A stretch of DNA of 64,000 nt from Candidatus Poribacteria bacterium (GTDB taxonomy: Bacteria > Poribacteria > WGA-4E > WGA-3G), in contig JAJDWA010000005.1 of the NCBI GenBank assembly GCA_022825825.1, positions 18,290 to 82,289 on the forward strand. The letters run 5' to 3'. Every line of letters begins with the position of its first letter. Positions within the stretch are counted from its first letter, which is position 1. Below the pieces are notes generated by a model. It was not told where the DNA came from and did not search any database. It was given only the letters and a program-made list of their open reading frames with translations. This document shows positions 53,732-61,788 of the stretch, one piece after another. A program made the translations under genes and the position numbers.

Positions 53732-54661
53732 TTAATCCCATAACCTCATACTAAAGTACCTTTCGCCAAGGTCATTAAACACTGTAACGATAACACCTTC
53801 CTGGATCTCTTGTGCAAGTTTGTATGCGCCATAAAGGTATCCACCAGATGATGTGCCAACAAACCAACCTTGTCGTGCAAGACGGCTGCACATTTCATGT
53901 GCGTTTTCAATTGAGGTAGGAATTCGGTAATCAATCACAGTCTCATCAAGAATTTCCGGTACAATGTCATCTGGATCACCGAGCGGTTTTAACCCTTCAA
54001 TTCCGGGGAACCTCTCTGGTGCAATGGAACATACCTGGACATCGGGATTGTACTCTTTAAGTCGTCTTCCTACGCCTGTAATAGTCCCACCTGTGCCAAC
54101 ACCTGCGACAAAATGCGTCAGTTTTCCATCTGTTTGCTCCCAGATTTCCACACCTGTCGTATCGTAATGTGCACGCCAGTTATTTTCATTTTCGTATTGG
54201 GATTTAAAAAAATACTTATCCGGCTCCGCCTCATATCTTCGATCTACCTCTCGTAACGCTTCATCATAGCCGAGGATTGCATCGGTATAGATAATCTGAG
54301 CACCGTGTGAGCTGATACGTTTTTTGCGTTCTTCGGTGGCATTATCCGGGATCACGAGTTCCACTTTATATCCGAGTGCTGCACCGATCATTGCATAAGC
54401 AATTCCAGCATTGCCCGATGTGGAATCTAATATGACTTTTTCGCGTGTGAGTTCTCCCGAAGCAATTGCCTCCGTTAGCATTCGTAAAACTGGTCGGTCT
54501 TTGATAGAACCACCGGGGTTGTACGTCTCCACTTTCGCGTAGATTTCTACGTTCGGCAATTCATTAGCAAAAATATCAATTTTAGCGAGGGGTGTTTGTC
54601 CAATCAGTTGAAGTAGTGGATAGTCTGATAAATTCACTGTTGAACCAGTTCGGTTGCTCAT
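53732..54661 (-). CDS. Cysteine synthase family (CysK/CysM-like), PLP-dependent
   Basis: A 309-residue fold-type II PLP enzyme that makes cysteine from O-acetyl- or O-phospho-serine and a sulfur donor. The PLP Lys lies in YNPGGSIKDRPVLRML. The substrate loop is STSGNAGIAYAMIGAALG, and the phosphate-binding loop is GVGTGGTITGVGRRL. SSGGYLYGAY completes the site. The DRPxxRML pattern leans to the CysM side, but I do not assign a symbol firmly. It reads into the DUF1015 gene, a pairing that hints at serine/cysteine metabolism. Confidence 0.9.
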   Translation of the reverse strand: MSNRTGSTVNLSDYPLLQLIGQTPLAKIDIFANELPNVEIYAKVETYNPGGSIKDRPVLRMLTEAIASGELTREKVILDSTSGNAGIAYAMIGAALGYKVELVIPDNATEERKKRISSHGAQIIYTDAILGYDEALREVDRRYEAEPDKYFFKSQYENENNWRAHYDTTGVEIWEQTDGKLTHFVAGVGTGGTITGVGRRLKEYNPDVQVCSIAPERFPGIEGLKPLGDPDDIVPEILDETVIDYRIPTSIENAHEMCSRLARQGWFVGTSSGGYLYGAYKLAQEIQEGVIVTVFNDLGERYFSMRLWD

Positions 54662-54751
54662 GTAGCGTTATGTACCCTACCTTTTTTATTAGACATTATA
54701 ACGTTTTAATTGTGAGTTCGTCCGTTGAGTCTCGCTTTGCTCTACCCTTAT

Positions 54752-55012
54752 GCGTCAATTTAAGGATGAGAATCTGTTTTGTGTCTAATTTATTGGTATC
54801 ACGATTGTTTTACACACCTTTCGCACCGCTGGTGCTTTGTCTTTGTGTAATGCGTTTTCTATATACCTTTCGCACCGCTGGTGCTAAGATGGAATTTGCC
54901 AAAGCCTCAGAGAGGCGAAAGGTGTATAGAAAACGTTGATCTCTTAACAGCAAGCCCCAAAGGGGCGAAAGGTGTACCAGATGCACAAACATTACTCACT
55001 AAATTGACGGCT
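54752..55012. repeat. Second MITE-like element with GCGTCAATTTAAGG ends
   Basis: GCGTCAATTTAAGG (54752-54765) and CTAAATTGACGGC (54999-55011) form inverted ends. Between them, ACACACCTTTCGC and ATATACCTTTCGC occur twice next to the palindrome CACCGCTGGTGC. Their inverse, GCGAAAGGTGTATAGAAAA and GCGAAAGGTGTACC, follows. This fills most of the gap 54662-55028; small open frames here are produced by the repeats and are not genes. Confidence 0.7.
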
Positions 55013-55028
55013 ATGGATTTCGCAAGTT

Positions 55029-55655
55029 TTATCCGACCTGCAATTTACTATTAGCAAGTCGTTCAGATATTAACCGTTTGATGTAGTCTTTCGCGGCATC
55101 TCCCGTTAGTTCTCCGTCAAGGATAGGTTTAACCTCAAATTCTGCGAGTCTTACTGTTGGATTAAGCCCGTGTTGTGGTGGCAGCCAATCTCGGAACGTA
55201 TCAAAAAAAGCGCGTTGTGCTGCACGCCCGTTCACGTAAGGAAAATCTGCGGTAGCTCGGCGAAAGCGATCAGGCCCTTTTGCCAATGCTTCCGTGTGGT
55301 ATTGTTGACAAAACTTTAGGTATTTCTCCGGTGCATAAGCAAGTGGGATATCCTCAGGATAAAAACCAAATGTCTGTTCTCGGAACTGAGTGAAGTGCTG
55401 CAGCTCATCAAACTCAAAGATAAAATGATAGGGTTCTGGGAAATAGGCATCCGGTGTAAGGAATCCATCAGTTTTTGCTGATGTTCCCTCCCAGTCTCCC
55501 CTAAATTTATCATAAAGTTCCATCAAAATATCGTAATAATCGCCAAAATGTTCACGGCACGGTTTGTTACAAAGCCAATCAAACTGCGCGCGTTTCTCTG
55601 CTGTCGTCCCCAAAGCCTCTTCCACAAGTGCGATAATACCGACTTCTAACCGCAT
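55029..55655 (-). CDS. Hypothetical protein, possible nuclease-like
   Basis: A 208-residue protein that I do not recognise. The middle has PYHFIFEFDELQHFTQFREQTF, an acidic-strand pattern (FEFDExQHF) with a following Arg. It is reminiscent of the very short patch repair/DUF559 class of PD-(D/E)xK nucleases, which show a similar ExQHxxxxRxxxF stretch. The N-terminal part includes WLCNKPCREHF, with a Cys-Pro-Cys-like spacing. No signal peptide or membrane segment is seen. It lies 21 bases downstream of the TIM-barrel isomerase gene, so may share its transcript. Confidence 0.6.
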   Translation of the reverse strand: MRLEVGIIALVEEALGTTAEKRAQFDWLCNKPCREHFGDYYDILMELYDKFRGDWEGTSAKTDGFLTPDAYFPEPYHFIFEFDELQHFTQFREQTFGFYPEDIPLAYAPEKYLKFCQQYHTEALAKGPDRFRRATADFPYVNGRAAQRAFFDTFRDWLPPQHGLNPTVRLAEFEVKPILDGELTGDAAKDYIKRLISERLANSKLQVG

Positions 55656-55676
55656 AAACGGAAAAACCGATTCTGT

Positions 55677-56483
55677 CTAAACAGATTCGGTTTCTAAATC
55701 TTTCAAGGCACGTTCGGCTAAAGGCGCCGTTAAACTTGCGAGGTAATCTCTGTCACGTTGTAATGCCTCTAATTTGTTGTCACCGTGTACAAATTCTACC
55801 TGAATGTAGCCGTCATAACCGGCACCACTGAGCGTCTCAACAACCCTACTATAGTCAACAACGCCATCTGCGATTGCACATGCTTTTCCATTTTCATCAA
55901 AATTCTGTGCATGTACGTTGACGACGTGTGGTGCAAGTTTTTGTGCAGCGGTATGCGGTTCATCCGCATCAAATCGGGCAAGCGGCTGATAGTAAGTTTT
56001 CAGAGAGGGCTGATTCGTAGTCTCAATTATCTCTAAGATACTATCAACAGTGTCTGTTAGATGGTTATTGTGCATCTCCATGCCCAATTTAATACTTCGG
56101 AAATTCGCCCACTGCGCTAAAGTGACCATTCGAAAAAGGATAAGCCGTTTGTCAGCGGGAGCAATGGATTTTGAAGGCCCGCCGCCTGACCAGATTCTAA
56201 TCAGATCAGTGCCGAGTTCGTGTGCAATTTTAAACGCTTCCTCTAAATGTTTTTGGTGGAAAGTCATCAAAGGATCAACGTATGACCCAAAAGCAGAAAT
56301 CTCCAATCCTTTTTGTTGTGCTAAATCCCGAATGTTTTTGATATACGTTTTATCGTATTCCGCTGGTATGTGCGGCGGCTTTCCCCAAACTTCAACACCA
56401 TCAAAGCCGTAATCTGCTGCGATATCAATAACCTCTTCCAACGGTTTATCTTGAAAAGCGATGGAGCATAAACCTAATTTCAT
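55677..56483 (-). CDS. Sugar phosphate isomerase/epimerase-like TIM barrel (AP endonuclease 2 family)
   Basis: A 268-residue TIM barrel of the xylose-isomerase-like/AP-endonuclease-2 group. Conserved acidic and His residues that hold metals are visible: YGFDGVEVWGKPPH near the start, LGMEMHNNHLTDT (Glu, His), VVNVHAQNFDE and YIQVEFVHGDN (Glu, His). Family members epimerise or isomerise sugars such as tagatose or inosose. The substrate is unknown. The family is greatly expanded in Poribacteria, which supports the placement of the window. Confidence 0.87.
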   Translation of the reverse strand: MKLGLCSIAFQDKPLEEVIDIAADYGFDGVEVWGKPPHIPAEYDKTYIKNIRDLAQQKGLEISAFGSYVDPLMTFHQKHLEEAFKIAHELGTDLIRIWSGGGPSKSIAPADKRLILFRMVTLAQWANFRSIKLGMEMHNNHLTDTVDSILEIIETTNQPSLKTYYQPLARFDADEPHTAAQKLAPHVVNVHAQNFDENGKACAIADGVVDYSRVVETLSGAGYDGYIQVEFVHGDNKLEALQRDRDYLASLTAPLAERALKDLETESV

Positions 56484-56567
56484 TGTTTTATCCCCATTTG
56501 TGTGTTTTTTATTTTTTATATAGATAGGATACCATAATTAATGTCAGATTGCAAGGAAAGTTAATTG

Positions 56568-56643
56568 TTTGGGCAGAGGCATTCAATTGTCAGGTTATTA
56601 TCCGTTTTAGTCGAAATGTCGCGAGCGAAGCTTGCGCGGACAG
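56568..56643. repeat. Dispersed repeat fragments (AGAGGCATTCAA and CGCGAGC types)
   Basis: CAGAGGCATTCAATTGTCAGGTTATT recurs, slightly changed, at about 63740-63766. It is followed by TCGCGAGCGAAGCTTGCGCGGACAGG, related to the repeat at 17563-17585. These occupy the gap 56484-56764 together with a promoter. Confidence 0.5.
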
Positions 56644-56707
56644 GAAGAGGTTTAAAAAAAAGAGAGAAATTATTGGAAAATTGAATAACCCTGCCTATAC
56701 CTATTAC

Positions 56708-56736
56708 TTGACAATTAGTTCATAAATAGGTATCAT
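56708..56736 (+). promoter_or_regulatory. Putative promoter of the solitary methylase operon
   Basis: TTGACA and TATCAT are separated by 17 bases, about 30 bases before the ATG at 56765. Confidence 0.55.
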
Positions 56737-56764
56737 AAAATCAATTCACCAAAGGAATTGATTT

Positions 56765-57634
56765 ATGGCAACCTCATTAAATCTATTTTACACCAAACCA
56801 GAAGTCGCAGCAGCGTGTTGGGAATACTTCTCACAAACGCTTTCGTCTGTCAACCGAACTGTTGATGAAATGTTCTTTGTAGAGCCTTCTGCTGGTATAG
56901 GTGCTTTTTATAACCTCTTGCCGCAGCAGCGCAGATTGGGCATAGACGTTCTTCCTAAATGCGAAGATATAATAAGACAAGACTTTTTTAAGGTTACCAC
57001 GCTTCCCTATGCTCCTGCAGATACTATTGTTATCGGTAATCCGCCATTTGGTAAACGCGGAAAAATGGCGATTGCATTTTTTAATCACGCTGCCGAATTA
57101 GCGGACATTATCGCTTTTATTGTCCCCGTCAATTTCAGAAAATATACTGTCCATAAACATCTTGAATCAAGCATGCGGTTTATTCGCAAATTAGCACTGC
57201 CGAGAGATGCTTTCTACCTCGAATCCGGTAAAGCATTTTCGGTTAACACAGAGTTTCAGATATGGACCCGCCTGCAAAGTACACATCAAGATATGCGACA
57301 ATTCAAAACGTTACCTATACGGCATCAAGATTTTCAGATTTGGCAGTATAACAACACACAAGCAGCGCTAAAAGTCTTTCAAAACAGTTTTGATTTTGCT
57401 GTTCCCTGTCAAGGATGGCAAGACTATTCCCGCAAAGAAACAGATGAGAGACAGTGTGAGCGGCATAAACAGTGGATCCTCCTAAAAGCAAACAGTGTTG
57501 ATGTCTTAGAACGGTTGAAGCATATCGATTATGATGGCTTAGCAAAAGAGTGTGGCACTGCTGTCCCCGGTTTTCGAAAAGGTGACCTTGTGAAAGCATA
57601 TTCAGATCATTTTAATGTTCAGTCGAAACGGTAA
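56765..57634 (+). CDS. Solitary adenine-specific DNA methyltransferase (NPPF type)
   Basis: A 289-residue protein. Motif I is EPSAGIGAFYN (residues 40-50) and motif IV is NPPFGKRGKMA (92-102). The NPPF tetrad and the order I before IV match N6-adenine methylases of the gamma type. It lacks an obvious target-recognition domain of the type I/III kinds and has no restriction partner alongside. Such orphan methylases are often phage-derived or regulatory. The gene overlaps the following flippase-like gene (starting at 57615) by 20 bases. Confidence 0.8.
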   Translation: MATSLNLFYTKPEVAAACWEYFSQTLSSVNRTVDEMFFVEPSAGIGAFYNLLPQQRRLGIDVLPKCEDIIRQDFFKVTTLPYAPADTIVIGNPPFGKRGKMAIAFFNHAAELADIIAFIVPVNFRKYTVHKHLESSMRFIRKLALPRDAFYLESGKAFSVNTEFQIWTRLQSTHQDMRQFKTLPIRHQDFQIWQYNNTQAALKVFQNSFDFAVPCQGWQDYSRKETDERQCERHKQWILLKANSVDVLERLKHIDYDGLAKECGTAVPGFRKGDLVKAYSDHFNVQSKR

Positions 57635-58628
57635 GGATATTTTGAACAAGAAGCGACTCCAAAGGATTGCCAGATATGTCCTGCCAACCGTTTTGGCTGT
57701 TGTTATTTCCTATCTACTGTTAAAAGAGATTGACCTAAAAAAGATACCTGAAACACTTAGCAGGATTCCAATCAAGGCGGTTTTAATAGGGTTTAGCTGC
57801 TATTGTTTGCTTGTGTTAGCAAAGGCTCTAAGGTTCCGAACTTTACTCGGTTTAGATTCCAGCGTACATCAGATTTACCCAATTCTTGCGCTGCACACAT
57901 TCTGGGGCAATTTTCTGCCGATGCGGACAGGTGATATTTCATATCTCTATCTCATGCAACGGCGGCAAAAAGTAGAGGCAACGCAGGGAATAGCCTCACT
58001 GATGGTGGCAAGTATCATTGACTTAGTGTTGTTAATTGGCTTGATGGTAGCCACCGCCACACTACTGCTTCCCAAATTGAGTGGGAAACTTTCTTGGACG
58101 GTGCTTTATCTCACACCTTTACTCATTGGCACAGGATTAATAGGCCTGATAATTTTGGCGTGCGCCGCGCCGAATCTTTGTAATAACCTTGTCCAGAGAT
58201 GTGTTAAACCACTACTGCGCTTGGAAAAACCTTCACTCACATGGATTGTCAACAAAATTATCTCCATCCTTAATGAAATCACTGCGTTTCGATTCAACTT
58301 ACGTTTTTTAAAGGTATGGGGATATTCTTTACTATGTCTCACAATCCGCTTTGGATTTCAGTGTTATCTTGTTGCCGAGATGGGGGTTGATATTCCGTTG
58401 ACTGAAGTGCTTTTCGCGCTTGCATTTACAAACGGCTTTAATCTCTTGCCTGTCCAGACTGTTGGCAATTTCGGCACAACAGAATTCCCATTTGCATGGT
58501 TCTTGAACTATTTCGGCACATCAATTGAGTCTGCCACTGTTACTGGGTTCAGTTTACACATTTTGATTTTACTTTACTGTTTGCCATTAGGCGTTTACGG
58601 ATTTTTTAGCAAACCAAAGGAGCAATAA
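57615..58628 (+). CDS. Lysylphosphatidylglycerol-synthase-TM-like (UPF0104) membrane protein
   Basis: A 337-residue protein with about eight membrane helices, matching the flippase-like domain of the LPG synthase/UPF0104 family: VLAKALRFRTLLG, HTFWGNFLPMRTGDISYLYLM, GIASLMVASIIDLVLLIG, NGFNLLPVQTVGNFGTTEFPFAWFL. It has no soluble synthase domain, so it probably moves or handles a lipid. The ATG at 57615 overlaps the methylase; a TTG at 57642 with AAGGA is an alternative start. It ends two bases before the amidohydrolase, so an operon is likely. Confidence 0.85.
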   Translation: MFSRNGKDILNKKRLQRIARYVLPTVLAVVISYLLLKEIDLKKIPETLSRIPIKAVLIGFSCYCLLVLAKALRFRTLLGLDSSVHQIYPILALHTFWGNFLPMRTGDISYLYLMQRRQKVEATQGIASLMVASIIDLVLLIGLMVATATLLLPKLSGKLSWTVLYLTPLLIGTGLIGLIILACAAPNLCNNLVQRCVKPLLRLEKPSLTWIVNKIISILNEITAFRFNLRFLKVWGYSLLCLTIRFGFQCYLVAEMGVDIPLTEVLFALAFTNGFNLLPVQTVGNFGTTEFPFAWFLNYFGTSIESATVTGFSLHILILLYCLPLGVYGFFSKPKEQ

Positions 58629-58629
58629 T

Positions 58630-59448
58630 ATGAGAATTATCGACCCACATGTTCATGTTTGGAAAAACGATCCACGGTTTCCGTGGGCATCTGAAAGACG
58701 TAATCCACCCGCAGAGGATGCTACACCCGAAATGTTACTTGAATTGATGGAAGCGAACGGCGTTGAAAAAACTGTTCTCGTCCAGGTTATCCACTTTCTT
58801 TGGGATAATAGTTATGCTGCAGATGCTATGAAAAGATACCCTGACAAATTTATGGGGGTGTGTCGAATTAATCCTGAAGACCCTGACGCCCCAGATCATC
58901 TCAGTCGATGGACAGAAGAGCACGGCTTTCACGGCGTACGTTTGAGTCCCTCTGTCGGTGCTGATGGAGATTGGTTTACAGGTCCATTGATGCCGCCTAT
59001 CTTTGGCCGCGCAGAATCTCTCGGTGTGCCGATGCTACTCCTTACGAGAGCGGAGCGATTGACTGATCTTGTGCCACTATTAGAACAGCATCCTGAGCTT
59101 GATGTCGTGATTGACCACATGGCAGACTGTTCTCCTGACGATCCAGAAAAATTGCAGCTATTGCTGGACCTTGCTCAGTTTCCTCGCGTTTATGTCAAAA
59201 TTAGCCATACGTGGTCAATTTCTAAGACAGGTTATCCGTGGACAGACACACACGAACAGGTCAAGAAAGTATATCACACCTTTGGCGGCTCGCGGATAAT
59301 GTGGGGAACGGATTGGCCTGTCTGTTTGAGTCGCGCCACTTATGCACAAACGCTATCTGTTGTCCGTGATGAAATGGATTTTTTCACACCTGAAGATAGG
59401 GAGTGGGTATTAGGAAAAACTGCGCTGCGACTCTGGCAATTTTCTTAA
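58630..59448 (+). CDS. Amidohydrolase-family (PF04909-like) metal-dependent hydrolase
   Basis: A 272-residue TIM-barrel hydrolase. The N-terminal metal motif is IIDPHVHVW (HxH), the central LDVVIDHMADC carries a His, and the late MWGTDWPVCLS provides the metal-binding Asp. GVRLSP, YVKISHTWSI and PVLLLTRAER are typical strands. Members hydrolyse lactones or decarboxylate small acids; the substrate here is unknown. It begins two bases after the flippase-like gene. Confidence 0.88.
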   Translation: MRIIDPHVHVWKNDPRFPWASERRNPPAEDATPEMLLELMEANGVEKTVLVQVIHFLWDNSYAADAMKRYPDKFMGVCRINPEDPDAPDHLSRWTEEHGFHGVRLSPSVGADGDWFTGPLMPPIFGRAESLGVPMLLLTRAERLTDLVPLLEQHPELDVVIDHMADCSPDDPEKLQLLLDLAQFPRVYVKISHTWSISKTGYPWTDTHEQVKKVYHTFGGSRIMWGTDWPVCLSRATYAQTLSVVRDEMDFFTPEDREWVLGKTALRLWQFS

Positions 59449-59557
59449 ACATTCCAGGTATTTAAAGTTTTTGGCACTGCACGTAGGGGTGGGGGTTTCC
59501 CCGCCCGATCACCACCCTTTGCCAAAAACTTTACACCCCTCCATATAAACATTCCGC

Positions 59558-59586
59558 TTGACAACCTCTCTATTTCGTGGCAAAAT
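59558..59586 (+). promoter_or_regulatory. Putative promoter of the nuclease-methylase fusion operon
   Basis: TTGACA and CAAAAT with a 17-base spacer lie 30 bases before the ATG at 59617. Just upstream, TTTTTGGCA (59468-59476) and TGCCAAAAA (59520-59528) form an inverted repeat around a G-rich GGGGTGGGGG/CCCCGCCC hairpin. Confidence 0.5.
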
Positions 59587-59616
59587 TCAATCTAAAAAAC
59601 ACAACGGAGAAACATA

Positions 59617-61722
59617 ATGTCGCAACCCGATATCCTTCAAACCATCCTCAAAGATAGCAACTACCACCTTGACCTCTTCAACGAATCTGAAATACAAGAT
59701 TTACGCCAAAAGGTGGAAGGAAACCACGAGAAGTCTATGATTTACTGTGATGTTCGGAGGAAAGCGGTTCAACTGAAACCGGAGGAGGTTGTCCGTCAAC
59801 TTTATGCAGCACGGCTTTTAAAACAATTTCGTTACGATCCAGATCGCGTCCGATTTGAACATTCGGTCAACTTCGGCAGAGAAAAGAAACGTGCTGACAT
59901 TGTAATCCTTGACAAAGATCGTCCCGATACGCCCTATATTATCGTTGAGGTAAAGAAGCCGAAACTCCAAGACGGTAAAGACCAACTCCGCTCCTACTGC
60001 AACGCCACAGGCGCGCCCATCGCCGTATGGACAAACGGTCAACAGATTTCACACTATCACCGAAAAGACCCGAATTACTTTGAAGAAATTACTGATATTC
60101 CCAACGCCGACCAAACCCTTGCCGATATTCTCAACGAACGTTTTACCCTCAAAGACCTCATCATCAAGGATAAACTCGCAGCGGAACGTAAATCCCTAAA
60201 GGATATTATTTTAGAGTTAGAGGATGAGGTGCTGGCAAACGCTGGCGTAGATGTTTTTGAAGAGGTTTTTAAACTTATCTTTACCAAACTCCATGACGAA
60301 TTCGAGAGTCGTTCCGACAAAGAGTATATCAACCGCATTTTAAGGCGGGAAATCAACACGGTTGTTCAGGAGTCCGCTGAACCTTACGGTTCCAGAGGTG
60401 CAGATTATGAGACTATCAAGAAAGTGGTTGAAGCGATTCCCGATGACGATATGGAACGCGCGATGGAATTTAGAAATACTGGGCAAACGGACAGCGAACT
60501 GAAGTCAAAAATCCAGAGTCTTTTCAATAACGCAAAAAATCAGTGGAGAGGTGTTTTCCCGGAATACTCGGAGTTTGAACTTTCGGATACGCACCTTGCA
60601 GTCTGTGTCTCAAGTTTGCAAGATGTGAAGTTGTTTAACTCCAATCTACAAGTTGTTGATGAAGCGTTTGAGTATCTTGTGAGCAAATCTGCTAAAGGCG
60701 AAAAGGGACAATACTTTACACCACGGCACGTGATTGACATGTGCGTGAAGATGCTCAACCCGAAACGCGGTGAATATATGATTGACACCGCCTCTGGCAG
60801 CTGCGGTTTCCCTGTGCATACCTTTTTTCAAGTCACAGGTACACCTTTCACCAACGCAGAAATGTCCACAGCTGACAAGCAATATGTGCGTGATAATATA
60901 TTCGGCATTGACTTTGACGAAAAGACGGTACGCGTGGCACGAACACTGAATCTAATTGCAGGCGACGGTGAGTCCAACGTCTTGCACCTCAACACGCTTG
61001 ACTATGAACGTTGGCGTGACAGAACTGAGAAAGATCGCGTATGGATAATGACTTATGGCAGAGGATTTGACCGACTCAAAGCGTTAAGAGCGGAAAGAGA
61101 CCAAAACAGGTTATTCAATTTTGATATTTTGATGGCAAATCCGCCTTTTGCTGGGGACATCAAGGAGAGCCGTATCCTGCATCAATATACCCTCGGTTTT
61201 AAAGGGAACGGTAAGGCACAAAGCAAAGTGGGTAGGGATATTCTGTTTATTGAGCGCAATTTGGATTTCCTCAAACCCGGTGGCAGAATGGCAATTGTGC
61301 TACCGCAGGGCAGATTCAACAACACGTCTGATAAATATATCCGTGAGTTTATTGCAGAACGTGCACGCATTTTGGCAGTCGTGGGTTTGGATACCAACAC
61401 CTTCAAACCGCATACCGGCACCAAAACGAGTGTGCTGTTCCTGCAGAAATGGAATGATGATCCAGGCCAAGGACCGCTTTGTCCGAAAGTTAAAGACTAC
61501 CCAACGTTTTTTGCTGTCTCCGAAAAAGGTGGTAAGGATAACTCTGGCGATTATATGTTCCTTCAAAACGAAAATGGGCAACCCAAATTAGACGAAAACG
61601 GTCACCTGATTGTTGAACACGACTTACACAATCACAACGGAGAACTACCCGATGGGATTGCTGAAACTTTTATTGTGTGGGCAAAAAATGAAAAGTTATC
61701 GTTTTGGGAAGATGCTGAATGA
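59617..61722 (+). CDS. Restriction-modification protein: nuclease-like domain fused to N6-adenine methylase (HsdM-like)
   Basis: A 701-residue protein. Residues about 1-170 resemble the nuclease domain of type I HsdR: Asp94 in KRADIVILDKD and Glu111-Val-Lys113 in YIIVEVKKPK make a PD-(D/E)xK site. A helical linker follows (about 175-310), then an HsdM-type methylase with motif I MIDTASGSCGFPVHTFFQ and motif IV LMANPPFAGD. The C-terminal part (VGLDTNTFKPHTGTKTSVLFLQKW) is typical of HsdM. A separate specificity subunit follows. No helicase-type HsdR is seen, so it may act as a combined nuclease-methylase, like the A subunit of BcgI-type enzymes. Confidence 0.88.
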   Translation: MSQPDILQTILKDSNYHLDLFNESEIQDLRQKVEGNHEKSMIYCDVRRKAVQLKPEEVVRQLYAARLLKQFRYDPDRVRFEHSVNFGREKKRADIVILDKDRPDTPYIIVEVKKPKLQDGKDQLRSYCNATGAPIAVWTNGQQISHYHRKDPNYFEEITDIPNADQTLADILNERFTLKDLIIKDKLAAERKSLKDIILELEDEVLANAGVDVFEEVFKLIFTKLHDEFESRSDKEYINRILRREINTVVQESAEPYGSRGADYETIKKVVEAIPDDDMERAMEFRNTGQTDSELKSKIQSLFNNAKNQWRGVFPEYSEFELSDTHLAVCVSSLQDVKLFNSNLQVVDEAFEYLVSKSAKGEKGQYFTPRHVIDMCVKMLNPKRGEYMIDTASGSCGFPVHTFFQVTGTPFTNAEMSTADKQYVRDNIFGIDFDEKTVRVARTLNLIAGDGESNVLHLNTLDYERWRDRTEKDRVWIMTYGRGFDRLKALRAERDQNRLFNFDILMANPPFAGDIKESRILHQYTLGFKGNGKAQSKVGRDILFIERNLDFLKPGGRMAIVLPQGRFNNTSDKYIREFIAERARILAVVGLDTNTFKPHTGTKTSVLFLQKWNDDPGQGPLCPKVKDYPTFFAVSEKGGKDNSGDYMFLQNENGQPKLDENGHLIVEHDLHNHNGELPDGIAETFIVWAKNEKLSFWEDAE

Positions 61723-61788
61723 AAGGGGATAAATGCTGCCCTGGATGGACACGCTAACGTACAGTATTCAATCGTTAATTTCAGTGAG

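Noticed and set aside
54784..54992. Small frames on both strands in the gap after cysteine synthase
   Set aside because: They arise from the inverted CTTTCGC/GCGAAAG repeats and have no coding character.
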